Origin: Acidobacteriota bacterium
Lineage (GTDB): Bacteria > Acidobacteriota > Terriglobia > Bryobacterales > Bryobacteraceae
Direction of reading: 5' to 3'
Assembly (NCBI GenBank): GCA_025354525.1
Contig: JANXMS010000400.1
Coordinates: 1 to 63,954 of the forward strand
DNA: 63,954 nucleotides
Shown here: positions 33,890 through 42,346 of the stretch, one piece after another
Layout: each line of letters begins with the position of its first letter
Position numbering within the stretch: the stretch's first letter is position 1
Made by a program: the position numbers and the translations under genes
Notes under the pieces: generated by a model
Seen by the model: the letters and a program-made list of their open reading frames with translations, nothing else
Database searches by the model: none
What the model was told of the DNA's origin: nothing

Positions 33890-34891
33890 ATGATCGAGAC
33901 CTACGCTTACGCGCGCGCTGGATTGTTGGGCAATCCGAGCGATGGCTATTTTGGGAAAACAATATCTCTATTGGTGGGGAATTTTCGGGCTCGGGTGTTG
34001 CTGTATCCCAGTGCTCGGTTGGAGATCCGGGCTGCCAAGTCGGACCTTCCGGTGTTTGACAGCTTAGACGATCTGTATCGTTCCACCCGTTGGCGGGGCT
34101 ACTACGGGGGAATTCGGATTGTCCAAGCTCTGATCATGCGGTTCCTTGAATACTGCAAGGAGCACGGTATTGAATTGCCGGAGCGGAATTTCACATTGGA
34201 GTATGAATCGTCGGTGCCGTTGCGGTTGGGGATGGGTGGGAGCAGCGCGATTATCACGGCGGCGCTGCGGGCGCTATTGATTTACTACGGTGTCGAGATT
34301 CCGTTACCGATTCAGGCGAACTTGGTGCTTGAGACTGAGACGAGGGAACTGGGAGTGAGTGCCGGGTTGCAAGACCGGGTGATTCAATCGTACGGTGGCG
34401 TAGTTTACATGGACTTTAATGAGGAGTTGATGAAGCGGCAGGGATATGGCCGATACGAGTCGCTGGACCCGGCGTTGCTGGATCGGGTTTACGTTGCCTA
34501 CCGTACTTCGTTGAGCGAAGGCACGGAGCTATTCCATAACAACGTAAGGGAGAGATGGCAGCGGGGGGAGCCCGCGGTGGTGGAGGCGATGGCGACGTGG
34601 GCATCGTATGCGGAGCGTGGCCGGGAAGCGCTCTTGACGGGCGACCGAGCGACGTTGCATACGTTGATTGATGCTAATTTTGACTTGCGGACTAAGCTGT
34701 ACAAGATAGGAGAGGGGAATCTGGAGATGATTGAGGGGGCGCGTCGTTGTGGGGTTTCGGCGAACTTTGCGGGGTCGGGGGGCGCGATTGTAGGTTTGTT
34801 TGAGACGGACGAGCAGTATGCGGAGCTGCATAGGACGCTGGGCGGGATCGGCGTGGCGGTGATCCGTCCGAGGATCGTATCAGGGCTCTAG
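33890..34891 (+). CDS. GHMP kinase, glucuronokinase-like
   Basis: 333 residues from the ATG at 33890. The N-terminus YARAGLLGNPSDGYFGKTIS and NFRARVLLYPS closely follow the pattern of plant glucuronokinase. The GHMP ATP-binding loop is PLRLGMGGSSA (residues 110-120), and the C-terminal motif CGVSANFAGSGGAIVGL is the third GHMP box. The family phosphorylates small molecules at an alcohol or anomeric hydroxyl; glucuronokinase gives glucuronate 1-phosphate. The substrate is inferred from resemblance only. A UDP-sugar pyrophosphorylase-type gene (galU) lies 3.5 kb downstream. Confidence 0.85.
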   Translation: MIETYAYARAGLLGNPSDGYFGKTISLLVGNFRARVLLYPSARLEIRAAKSDLPVFDSLDDLYRSTRWRGYYGGIRIVQALIMRFLEYCKEHGIELPERNFTLEYESSVPLRLGMGGSSAIITAALRALLIYYGVEIPLPIQANLVLETETRELGVSAGLQDRVIQSYGGVVYMDFNEELMKRQGYGRYESLDPALLDRVYVAYRTSLSEGTELFHNNVRERWQRGEPAVVEAMATWASYAERGREALLTGDRATLHTLIDANFDLRTKLYKIGEGNLEMIEGARRCGVSANFAGSGGAIVGLFETDEQYAELHRTLGGIGVAVIRPRIVSGL

Positions 34892-34939
34892 GGGTTTTCA
34901 CCGATAGTATTTCGGTCGCTTCCGACGCAAAATCAAAAA

Positions 34940-35239
34940 ATGATCTACCGTCGCAAGCAGGGTTCGAAATCTGTGTCGAGGGGGGTGCCGAGTGGCTACT
35001 ATCGTTTCGAGAACGTGCAGGGTGGGGGCACGCTGTTTGGGTTCGGGACGGGGGAGTTTGTGCGGCTTCGAGACGAGTATGGGGTGGAATGGAACGGGAC
35101 GGCGGAGCCGCAGGGGGACAACGTGATCCGATACCGGTTCTGCAATCAGCAGGGCAAAACGATCTCCGGATTGTCCGATAGTTGTGGGATTTTGCTGCGC
35201 GACGAGCGGGGCAATGCGTGGCGAGGATTTATCGAATAG
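34940..35239 (+). CDS. hypothetical protein
   Basis: 99 residues, predicted mostly beta (SGYYRFENVQGGGTLFGF, then FVRLRDEYGVEWNGTAEPQG and GILLRDERGNAWRGFIE). The repeated RDE-G-xW-G pattern suggests two related halves. There is no signal peptide or membrane segment. It lies between the GHMP kinase and purM on the same strand. Family not recognised. An AAAATCAAAAA stretch precedes the ATG and there is no clear ribosome site. Confidence 0.7.
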   Translation: MIYRRKQGSKSVSRGVPSGYYRFENVQGGGTLFGFGTGEFVRLRDEYGVEWNGTAEPQGDNVIRYRFCNQQGKTISGLSDSCGILLRDERGNAWRGFIE

Positions 35240-35274
35240 TCTGTTTACGGTAACCTAGAGGTTTTCGTATCCCC

Positions 35275-36315
35275 ATGGCAAGTTCGAAACCGATTGAGTA
35301 TAAAGATGCGGGCGTTGATATAGACGAGGCGGACCGCGCGGTAGCGTTGATCCGTTCGCACGCCCGCAAGACGTTCACGAAGTCTGTGAAGACGGATATT
35401 GGCTCCTTTGGGGCCGGATATCTATTGCAGGGCTGGAAGAAGCCGGTGCTGATCAGTTCAGCGGACGGGGTGGGAACGAAGCTGAAGGTAGCCTTCGTCA
35501 CAGGACGGCACGACACGGTGGGCGAGGATTTAGTGAACCACTGTGTGAACGACATTGCGGTGCAGGGTGCGGTGCCGCTTTTTTTCCTCGACTATTTTGC
35601 GGTGGGGAAGTTGGAGGCGGTGATCGCCGGGGATGTCGTGAAGGGCATCGCACGGGGTTGCAAAGCCAATGGCTGTGCGTTAATTGGTGGGGAGACGGCG
35701 GAGATGCCGGGGATGTATCTTCCTGGTGAGTATGATCTAGCGGGATTCATCGTGGGTGCGGTGGAGAGCGATAAGATGCTCGACGGCAAGACGGTGGAGG
35801 CGGGCGACGTTTTGATTGGATTGCCTTCGACCGGATTGCACACGAATGGGTATTCGTTGGCTCGGAAGCTGCTTTTTGAAGTGGCGGGCTATCGGCCGGA
35901 CCAGCGGGTGGACGTGTTGGGGATGACCGTTGCGGATGCGCTATTGAAGGTTCACCGGAGTTATCTGGCGGCGATTCAGGCGCTGGTGAAGGCCAAGATC
36001 TTAAAGGGTGCGGCACATATTACGGGTGGCGGCATCAGCGACAATACTCCGAGGATGCTACCGAAGGGCTTCGGGGCGGAGATTGATTTGCAGTCGTGGA
36101 CGGTTCCTCCGTTGTTTGAGCACCTGCGGGAGTTGGGCAACATTCCGGACGAGGACTATCGGCGCACGTTTAACTTAGGTGTCGGCATGATCCTTTGCGT
36201 GAGCGCTAAACATGCGGCGAAAGCGGCAACGATATTAAGTGCGATGAAGGAGCCTAATTTCCGGATTGGTTCCGTGATTCCGGTGCGGCGGGGTGCCCGA
36301 GTCCGCTACGTATGA
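35275..36315 (+). CDS. purM: phosphoribosylformylglycinamidine cyclo-ligase
   Basis: 346 residues, normal for PurM (AIR synthetase). It closes the imidazole ring of purines using ATP. Motifs are YKDAGVDIDEADRAV at the N-terminus, GSFGAGYLL, SADGVGTKLKVA (ATP site), HCVNDIAVQGAVPLFFLDYF and the C-terminal AHITGGGISDNTPRMLP. It overlaps purN by four bases (ATGA), so the two consecutive pathway enzymes are translationally coupled. Confidence 0.97.
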   Translation: MASSKPIEYKDAGVDIDEADRAVALIRSHARKTFTKSVKTDIGSFGAGYLLQGWKKPVLISSADGVGTKLKVAFVTGRHDTVGEDLVNHCVNDIAVQGAVPLFFLDYFAVGKLEAVIAGDVVKGIARGCKANGCALIGGETAEMPGMYLPGEYDLAGFIVGAVESDKMLDGKTVEAGDVLIGLPSTGLHTNGYSLARKLLFEVAGYRPDQRVDVLGMTVADALLKVHRSYLAAIQALVKAKILKGAAHITGGGISDNTPRMLPKGFGAEIDLQSWTVPPLFEHLRELGNIPDEDYRRTFNLGVGMILCVSAKHAAKAATILSAMKEPNFRIGSVIPVRRGARVRYV

Positions 36316-36932
36316 CGCGGTTGGGGATTGTTCTCTCCGGCCGAGGCTCTAATTTTGAGGCGATTGCCGAGCAGATCGGGCAGGGGTCGCTTTCGGCAGA
36401 GATTGCGGTGGTGGTAGCCAATCGGGCGGATGCGCCGGGCTTAGAAGCGGCTCGTCGTCGTGGGTTGCAGGCGGTGGCGCTGCCCTCTCGCGGCGTGGAG
36501 CGGCCGGAGTATGACCGGAGTTTAATTGAAGTTTTGCGGGCGCACGACGTCGAATGGGTAGTTTTGGCCGGGTATATGCGCATTCTGACGGCCGAGTTTA
36601 TTCGGGCGTTTCCAAAGCGCATTTTGAATATTCACCCTTCGCTGCTGCCGGCGTTTCCGGGGTTGGATGCGCAACACCAGGCGTTTGCTTACGGGGTGAA
36701 AGTGACGGGTTGTACCGTTCACTTCGTCGATGAACATCTCGACCACGGGCCGATTGTGATGCAGGCGACGGTGGCGGTGGAGGAAGGGGACACGGTGGAG
36801 ACGGTTTCGGCTCGGATTCTGAGCGAAGAACACCGGCTCTATAGCGAGGCGTTGCGGTTATTGCTGGCTGGCGCGTGGGCGATTGAGGGGCGGAAGGTTA
36901 TTCGTTTGGAGCGGATGACAGCAGGCGGTTGA
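36312..36932 (+). CDS. purN: phosphoribosylglycinamide formyltransferase
   Basis: 206 residues. It transfers a formyl group from 10-formyl-THF to GAR in purine synthesis. Signatures are VLSGRGSNFEAI at the N-terminus, AGYMRIL near residue 88, ILNIHPSLLPAFPGLDA with the catalytic Asn and His, and GCTVHFVDEHLDHGPIV with the catalytic Asp. The end converges on, and overlaps by 35 bases, the hybrid kinase gene on the other strand. Confidence 0.97.
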   Translation: MTRLGIVLSGRGSNFEAIAEQIGQGSLSAEIAVVVANRADAPGLEAARRRGLQAVALPSRGVERPEYDRSLIEVLRAHDVEWVVLAGYMRILTAEFIRAFPKRILNIHPSLLPAFPGLDAQHQAFAYGVKVTGCTVHFVDEHLDHGPIVMQATVAVEEGDTVETVSARILSEEHRLYSEALRLLLAGAWAIEGRKVIRLERMTAGG

Positions 36933-38295
36933 CGGCGTCGACTAGGGCCGAGTGTTGGAAGGGTTTGGCGAGGAAGGCGGTACCGGAGGCAAGGCGTCCG
37001 GATTGGACTTCGGCATCTTCGGTATAGCCCGAGATGAAGAGAATTCGGGTTCCAGGACGTTTTTGAGAGACCTGAGTGGCGAGGGCGCGGCCGCCCATAC
37101 CGGGCATCATCATGTCGCTGACGAGAAGCTGGATGGGGGTGGGGTCGAATGCGAGGAGAGCGAGCGCGGCTTCGCCGGAGTGGGCTTCAACGACTTGAAA
37201 TCCATTGCGTTCGAGCACCTTGCGGATGAGGGTACGAATGCCTTCATCGTCGTCGACGACGAAGATTCGTTGGACCGGTCCGGCTGGGGCGGGATCGTTT
37301 GCGAAGTGGAGTTGGAGGCTGGCACCTTGGGCGGTGGGCAGGATGCGCCAGGAGACGCCGGACTCGCCGAGGAGCGCGGGGATGGCGGAGAGGGCGCCAT
37401 TGGACTGGCGGGCCGCTGGGCTGAGCAATTCCAGGTCCTCTCGCAAGCTGTGGGAGAAGCCGTGAATGAGGAGTGTGGTTGGGAGTTGGAGTTCGAGCTG
37501 GAGAGGGGGCTGGGCGTAGCGGGCGAGAGCGAGGAGTACTTGTTCCAGTTGGCCGCGGTCGGTGGTGACGGCGATGCGAGGCGTTTCGGCTCCGAGGGAC
37601 AGGAGCGGTTCTCGGGCTGCTAGGCTGCGGAGAAAGGTTGCAAGGTCAAATGACGTTCTGACGGCCTTGGCCGGCGCGGCGAAGGCCTGGAGTTGACTGG
37701 ACATGCCTTTGATGCGCTGGGTGGAACGGATGATTTCGCGCATGTCTTCGCGAAGCGGGCTACCGGTGGGCAGGGCGTCGAGGATTTGTTCTCCGTAGCC
37801 GGAGAGGACCATGAGGAGATTATTGGCTTCGTGAAGGACCCGGCCGGCCAGGCGGGCGGAGGCAGCGGTGGCGGCTTGATTAGCGGCTCGCTCTTCTAGT
37901 GCCGGGTCGGGGGGTGGAGGAGCGGGTGTCGCCGCGGTCCGTTGGACGAGGACGAGGTCGGAGGCTTCGTCGTCCCAGCGCTGGAGCCGGAATAGCTCCC
38001 AATCGTCATGGAGGCCGGGGGTGAGCGGGAGGCCAGGGAGGAGGCGAGCGACACCGAGGGCGGCGAGTTCGGCGGCTGCGACTTTGAAATGCCGCAGGAA
38101 GGCACGGTTGCCGGAGATGAATTGGCCATTGGCTTCAACCAGAGCGATTGGAGCGGGCAGCAGAGTCACGATATCCTCGTAGTAGCGGCGCTCAGACTCG
38201 AGTAGAGAGAGTAAGCGAGCGACCTCGCGAGACCGCCAGTGATAGGATTCCAATCTGTCCATGTGGAGTAGGGCTACTATAGTTTGCGGGAGCAA
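36898..38295 (-). CDS. PAS/histidine-kinase-like protein with receiver domain, degenerate ATPase
   Basis: 465 residues; a second start at MDRLESYHW (38262) is possible. A PAS-like region (residues 40-115, LLPAPIALVEANGQFISGNR) and a proline linker lead to an H box, GRVLHEANNLLMVLSGYGE, with His155. The following 180 residues lack recognisable N, G1 and G2 boxes, so the ATPase part is eroded or replaced. A complete receiver domain ends the protein: VVDDDEG, phospho-acceptor Asp394 (VSDMMMPGMGG) and Lys444 (LAKPF). It may be a phosphotransfer or signal-integration protein rather than an active kinase. Confidence 0.85.
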   Translation of the reverse strand: MLPQTIVALLHMDRLESYHWRSREVARLLSLLESERRYYEDIVTLLPAPIALVEANGQFISGNRAFLRHFKVAAAELAALGVARLLPGLPLTPGLHDDWELFRLQRWDDEASDLVLVQRTAATPAPPPPDPALEERAANQAATAASARLAGRVLHEANNLLMVLSGYGEQILDALPTGSPLREDMREIIRSTQRIKGMSSQLQAFAAPAKAVRTSFDLATFLRSLAAREPLLSLGAETPRIAVTTDRGQLEQVLLALARYAQPPLQLELQLPTTLLIHGFSHSLREDLELLSPAARQSNGALSAIPALLGESGVSWRILPTAQGASLQLHFANDPAPAGPVQRIFVVDDDEGIRTLIRKVLERNGFQVVEAHSGEAALALLAFDPTPIQLLVSDMMMPGMGGRALATQVSQKRPGTRILFISGYTEDAEVQSGRLASGTAFLAKPFQHSALVDAVNRLLSSAPNE

Positions 38296-38369
38296 GTGCT
38301 CTGGCGCAACTGCTCATTCAGGGTACTTGCGGCTAGTTCGTTCTCGTACGGCAGGGTTGATCGGAGTTA

Positions 38370-39287
38370 GTGATGACGGAAGTTGAGGAGACCGAGAATC
38401 GAATGATTGCGAAACCACGGAAGGCTGTTTTCCCTGCCGCAGGATTGGGAACACGCTTTTTACCTGCTACCAAGGCGATGCCGAAGGAGATGTTGCCGCT
38501 GGTCGACAAGCCGCTCATCCAGTATGGGGTTGAAGAAGCGCTTCATTCCGGGATGTCGAACATCATCATTGTGACCGGTCGCGGTAAGAGCGCGATTGAA
38601 GACCATTTTGATGTCAGCTTCGAGCTGGAGCATTTGCTGGAGGCGCGGCAGAAGAAGGAGCTCCTGCATCAGGTACGAAGTATCTCCGACATGATCGATG
38701 TGAGCTACGTGCGGCAGAAGGAAGCTTTGGGTTTGGGGCACGCGGTTTTGCGGGCGAAGGAGCTTGTGGGGAACGAGCCGTTTGCGGTGGTGTTGTCGGA
38801 CGACGTTATCGACGCCGAGATTCCTTGTCTTCGGCAGATGAGCGACATTTACGAGTTTTACGGAGCGTCGGTGGTGGCGCTGATGGAGGTTCCGCCGGAG
38901 AGCATCTCCAACTACGGGGTGGTGGACGCCGAACCGATCGATCATCAAGGGGTGAGCGGTCGGCTGTTTCGGATTCGAAACATGGTGGAGAAGCCGAAGC
39001 GTGAGGATGCTCCGTCCAATTTGGCGATTGTAGGTCGATACATATTGACGCCGGAGATTTTTAGTTCGATTGAATCGATTGAACCGGGTAAGGGCGGGGA
39101 GATTCAGTTGACGGATGCGTTGAAGCATTTGTTGCGGAGCCGACCGATTTACGGATTCAAGTTTGAAGGTAAGCGATTCGATGCCGGAGACAAGCTGGGC
39201 TTTCTGCAGGCGACCGTTGAGTTGGCATTGAAGCGTTACGATTTGGGTGCTGCGTTTCGGGAGTATCTGAAGAAGTTGCCGCTATGA
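38370..39287 (+). CDS. galU: UTP-glucose-1-phosphate uridylyltransferase
   Basis: 305 residues. It makes UDP-glucose from UTP and glucose 1-phosphate. Motifs are KAVFPAAGLGTRFLPATKAM then PKEMLPLVDKPLIQYGVEEA, IIIVTGRGKSAIEDHFD, and the C-terminal FEGKRFDAGDKLGFLQATVE. GGAG lies six bases before the ATG at 38370. It heads a four-gene run with overlapping or close boundaries. UDP-glucose is a likely donor for the window's family-2 glycosyltransferase, but they are not linked. Confidence 0.96.
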   Translation: MMTEVEETENRMIAKPRKAVFPAAGLGTRFLPATKAMPKEMLPLVDKPLIQYGVEEALHSGMSNIIIVTGRGKSAIEDHFDVSFELEHLLEARQKKELLHQVRSISDMIDVSYVRQKEALGLGHAVLRAKELVGNEPFAVVLSDDVIDAEIPCLRQMSDIYEFYGASVVALMEVPPESISNYGVVDAEPIDHQGVSGRLFRIRNMVEKPKREDAPSNLAIVGRYILTPEIFSSIESIEPGKGGEIQLTDALKHLLRSRPIYGFKFEGKRFDAGDKLGFLQATVELALKRYDLGAAFREYLKKLPL

Positions 39288-40399
39288 TCCAGGTACCCTT
39301 GACGTTACCGATACGGGCGGCCGATGGGGCGGCCCTGGCGGATTTGGTGTTTCAGGTGACGGGTCGGTCGCCGATGAGCGAGGCGGCTCGACATCAGTTG
39401 GCGGCTCGGTTGACGTCGGTGAGCTTTGCGAGTTTCGTGGTGAAACCGTGGTCGCTCGTGGCTGACCCGGGGGCGCCGCAGACTTTTTATGTCGCGATTG
39501 AGGGGAAAGATCCTTGGTTGTTGCATATTGCTTCGGCGAACTCTCCGGCGAGCGCTTTGTTTCCGAAGCCGATTTTGATTGGCCGGATGAGAACGCCGAG
39601 TGGGGTGGAGGTGGTGGTGAACGCGATCCCCTTCGGCCCGGGCGATGAGGCGGCGATCACGACGTATTTGGAATCACTGGACCGGGCGGTGAAGCCGCGG
39701 CCGCAGGGCACGCAATCGCTTTTTGTGGCGGCGGTGGGGAACCCGGACGGGGCGTTCGGTCAGTACCGGGCGGTGTTACGGAAGTATGGGCTGAACGTCG
39801 CGGCTTTGGAGGTTGAAAACACGCAGGAGGTGGCGTGGGGGGCGGTGCGGAACGGATGGCGGGAAGGGTATAGCGCGATGGGCGTGACGCGATTGGCGGC
39901 GGCGGATTTGGATGCGGTGCGGACGGCGCGGAGTGCGTCGAGTTTGATGGACATTAACTGGGATTTGGCGGGACCGGGATTGACATCTGGATTAACGACG
40001 GCGGAGGAGATTCGGGTTGGTTTACGGGCGCTGCGGGATGAGAACATCGCGGTTCAGGCGGTGACCGTGAACTTGGGGACGAAGCCGGGGGAGGCATATC
40101 CGGAGACGATGGAGGCACTGGGAGCGTATCTGGAGGGAACGCCGTGGGGTGAATTGGCGGGGCGGGTGGAATGGCAGGCGAAGGGGAAGCCGCTGACGGA
40201 GTTACGCGAGCGGGTGAAGGAGATGCAGGAGACGGCGCGGCAGTTTGGGGCGCTGCTACGGGTGATGGGTGATCCGGGGCACGGCGAGGGATTTTTGGAG
40301 GCGCTGGGGGCGGGCTGCGCGGGGAGGTTGTATTATCGGTTGCATCCGGAGCAACCGGTGGAACGGATTGCAGAGATGGCTGGATTGTTGCGAGGTTAG
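39284..40399 (+). CDS. hypothetical protein coupled to galU
   Basis: 371 residues without signal peptide or membrane helices. It overlaps galU by four bases (ATGA) and its stop touches the next gene. Alternating strands and helices (SLFVAAVGNPDGAFGQYRAV, IAVQAVTVNLGTKPGE, FGALLRVMGDPGHGEGFLEA) suggest a TIM-barrel-like or other alpha/beta fold, and the C-terminus (GCAGRLYYRLHPEQPVERIA) recalls sugar-metabolic barrels. I do not recognise the family with confidence. The tight coupling to galU points to sugar or nucleotide-sugar metabolism. Confidence 0.8.
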   Translation: MIQVPLTLPIRAADGAALADLVFQVTGRSPMSEAARHQLAARLTSVSFASFVVKPWSLVADPGAPQTFYVAIEGKDPWLLHIASANSPASALFPKPILIGRMRTPSGVEVVVNAIPFGPGDEAAITTYLESLDRAVKPRPQGTQSLFVAAVGNPDGAFGQYRAVLRKYGLNVAALEVENTQEVAWGAVRNGWREGYSAMGVTRLAAADLDAVRTARSASSLMDINWDLAGPGLTSGLTTAEEIRVGLRALRDENIAVQAVTVNLGTKPGEAYPETMEALGAYLEGTPWGELAGRVEWQAKGKPLTELRERVKEMQETARQFGALLRVMGDPGHGEGFLEALGAGCAGRLYYRLHPEQPVERIAEMAGLLRG

Positions 40400-40404
40400 T
40401 GAGT

Positions 40405-41430
40405 ATGGTTTCCCGTCGTTCGTTTCTGGCCGGATTGGCCGCTGGTCCTTTACTAGCACAGGGAGGGGCATTCCCCGTGAAGTTTGGCATCGATTTGTTC
40501 AGTTTGCGGTCGCAAGGGTGGAGCCCGTTCGAGCTTCTCGAGTACTGCGCGAAGCAGGGGGCGAAGGTGGTGCATTTCTCGGAAATCCGCTTTTTAGGCG
40601 GACTGGAGAAAAGTCATCTGGAGACGGTCCGGGACCATGCGCAGCGGTTCGGCATTGAAGTCGAGATTGGGATGCTTTCGATTTGCCCGACGGCGGTTCG
40701 TTTTGATCCGGCGCAGGGGACGGCGGAAGAGCAACTGACGAAGATGATTGAGGCGTCAAAGGTGGTGAATGCTCCGCTCGTGCGCTGCGTGCTGGGCGAT
40801 TGGCGGGACCGGGCGAGCAAGACGCCGCTGGCGCAGAACATCGAGAATACGGTGAAGACTTTGCGGGCGGTGCGAAGCCGGGCGATGGATGCCGGGAAGC
40901 GGATTGCGGTGGAAAACCACGGTGGGGATCTACAGGCGCGCGAGTTGAAGATGCTGATTGAAGAAGCGGGGAAGGACGTGGTGGGGGCGTGTATTGATTC
41001 GGGTAATCCGACGTGGGCGATTGAGGATCCGCATGTGACGCTCGAGACGCTGGCGCCGTATGTGTTGACGAGCCATGTGCGGGATTCGGCGGTGTGGCGG
41101 ACGCCGGAGGGTGCGGCGATGCAATGGACGCGGATGGGCGAAGGCAATGTGGACATGGGCGGGTGGGTGAAGAAGTTCGCGCAATTGTGTCCGGGCAAGG
41201 CGCTGTCACTCGAAATTATTGTGACGGGGACGCGGCCGTTTCCGTATCTCGATCCAAAGTTTTGGGACGCGTATCGGGGGATGCCGGCGTGGGAGTTTGC
41301 GCGATTTGCCGCGCTGGCGGAAAAGGGCAAGCCGATGCCGACGCGGACGCCGGTGCCGAAGGAACGGGCGGCGGCGCAGGAGCGGGAAGACTTGGAAGCA
41401 TCGATTCAATGGCTGCGGGATCTGCGGTAG
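40405..41430 (+). CDS. Tat-exported sugar phosphate isomerase/epimerase-like TIM barrel
   Basis: 341 residues from the ATG at 40405 (GAGG nine bases upstream; a GTG at 40399 overlaps the previous stop). SRRSFLAGLAAGPLLAQG is a twin-arginine signal. The rest matches the xylose-isomerase-like barrel family: VKFGIDLFSLRSQGWSPFEL, IAVENHGGDLQARELKML with metal-ligand Glu, VGACIDSGNPTWAIEDP, YVLTSHVRDSAV and LSLEIIVTGTRPF. These enzymes isomerise or epimerise sugars with a divalent metal. Export of such a protein is common in Acidobacteria and Planctomycetes. The substrate is unknown. Confidence 0.88.
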   Translation: MVSRRSFLAGLAAGPLLAQGGAFPVKFGIDLFSLRSQGWSPFELLEYCAKQGAKVVHFSEIRFLGGLEKSHLETVRDHAQRFGIEVEIGMLSICPTAVRFDPAQGTAEEQLTKMIEASKVVNAPLVRCVLGDWRDRASKTPLAQNIENTVKTLRAVRSRAMDAGKRIAVENHGGDLQARELKMLIEEAGKDVVGACIDSGNPTWAIEDPHVTLETLAPYVLTSHVRDSAVWRTPEGAAMQWTRMGEGNVDMGGWVKKFAQLCPGKALSLEIIVTGTRPFPYLDPKFWDAYRGMPAWEFARFAALAEKGKPMPTRTPVPKERAAAQEREDLEASIQWLRDLR

Positions 41431-41440
41431 GCTAAGCGTA

Positions 41441-42346
41441 ATGCTTCGCTTGATTCTCGTATCGTTGGCTCTGGCGCTAGTTGCGTCGGCACAGCTTGTG
41501 ACGGCAGTTCGGGCCTCGCTGAGCGCGAAAGATTTTGCGGGCGGGGAGCGGGTGCTGCGAGCTTACCGGGACGCGAAGGGAGTTACGCCGGAGTATGTTG
41601 AAGCGTATTCCTGGTTAGGGCGGGGGGCGCAGGCGAACAAGCTTTGGGACAAGGCGGCGACGTATGCGGCGGAGACGCGGAAGTTGGTGGCGGCGGAGTT
41701 AAAGAAGCGGCCGCTGGACGCCGAGCCGAGTCTGCCGACCGCGCTGGGTGCGGCGATTGAGGTGGAGGGTCATACGCTAGCGGGGACAGGCCGTTTGAGC
41801 GAGGCGCTGGCGATGATGAACCAGGAGCTAAAGACGTATTACGGGACTTCGGTCCGGACGCGGATTCAGAAAAATATTCATCTGCTGAGTTTGGTGGGGA
41901 AACCGGCGCCGGCGCTGGACCTGCAGCGGTTCCTGAGTGGCCCTAAGATGAAGAGCTTGGAGCAGTTGAAGGGTAAGCCAGTGGTGTTGTTTTTCTGGGC
42001 TCACTGGTGTGCGGATTGCAAACAGGTGGGCCCGGTGCTGACGGCGCTGAAGAAGCAGCACCCGAGCCTGCAGCTTGTGGCTTTAACACAGACTTATGGC
42101 TATGTCGCCGGCGGGGAGGAGGTGGGCCCGGCGGTGGAGGTGCCGTACATGGAGAAGGTACGGGCGCAGTATTACCCGGATCTGTTGAACGTGCCTGCGC
42201 CACTGAGCAGCGAGAATTTCAAGCGATACGGGTCATCCACGTCGCCGACGCTCGTGCTGGTAGACAAAGCGGGGATTGTGCGGATGTACCATCCTGGCGC
42301 GATGACGGCGGCAGAGCTAACGCCGTTCGTCGAGAAGGTTCTCTAA
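41441..42346 (+). CDS. secreted thioredoxin-fold protein
   Basis: 301 residues from the ATG at 41441, with signal peptide LRLILVSLALALVASAQ. A helical, TPR-like region (residues about 25-150) precedes a TlpA/peroxiredoxin-like thioredoxin domain, GKPAPALDLQRFLSGPKM then LFFWAHWCADCKQVGPVL. The redox pair is CADC, and the cis-Pro site is SSTSPTLVLVD. It probably acts as a periplasmic or extracellular thiol-disulfide protein. Last gene of the galU run. It overlaps the convergent flavoprotein gene by 30 bases. Confidence 0.9.
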   Translation: MLRLILVSLALALVASAQLVTAVRASLSAKDFAGGERVLRAYRDAKGVTPEYVEAYSWLGRGAQANKLWDKAATYAAETRKLVAAELKKRPLDAEPSLPTALGAAIEVEGHTLAGTGRLSEALAMMNQELKTYYGTSVRTRIQKNIHLLSLVGKPAPALDLQRFLSGPKMKSLEQLKGKPVVLFFWAHWCADCKQVGPVLTALKKQHPSLQLVALTQTYGYVAGGEEVGPAVEVPYMEKVRAQYYPDLLNVPAPLSSENFKRYGSSTSPTLVLVDKAGIVRMYHPGAMTAAELTPFVEKVL

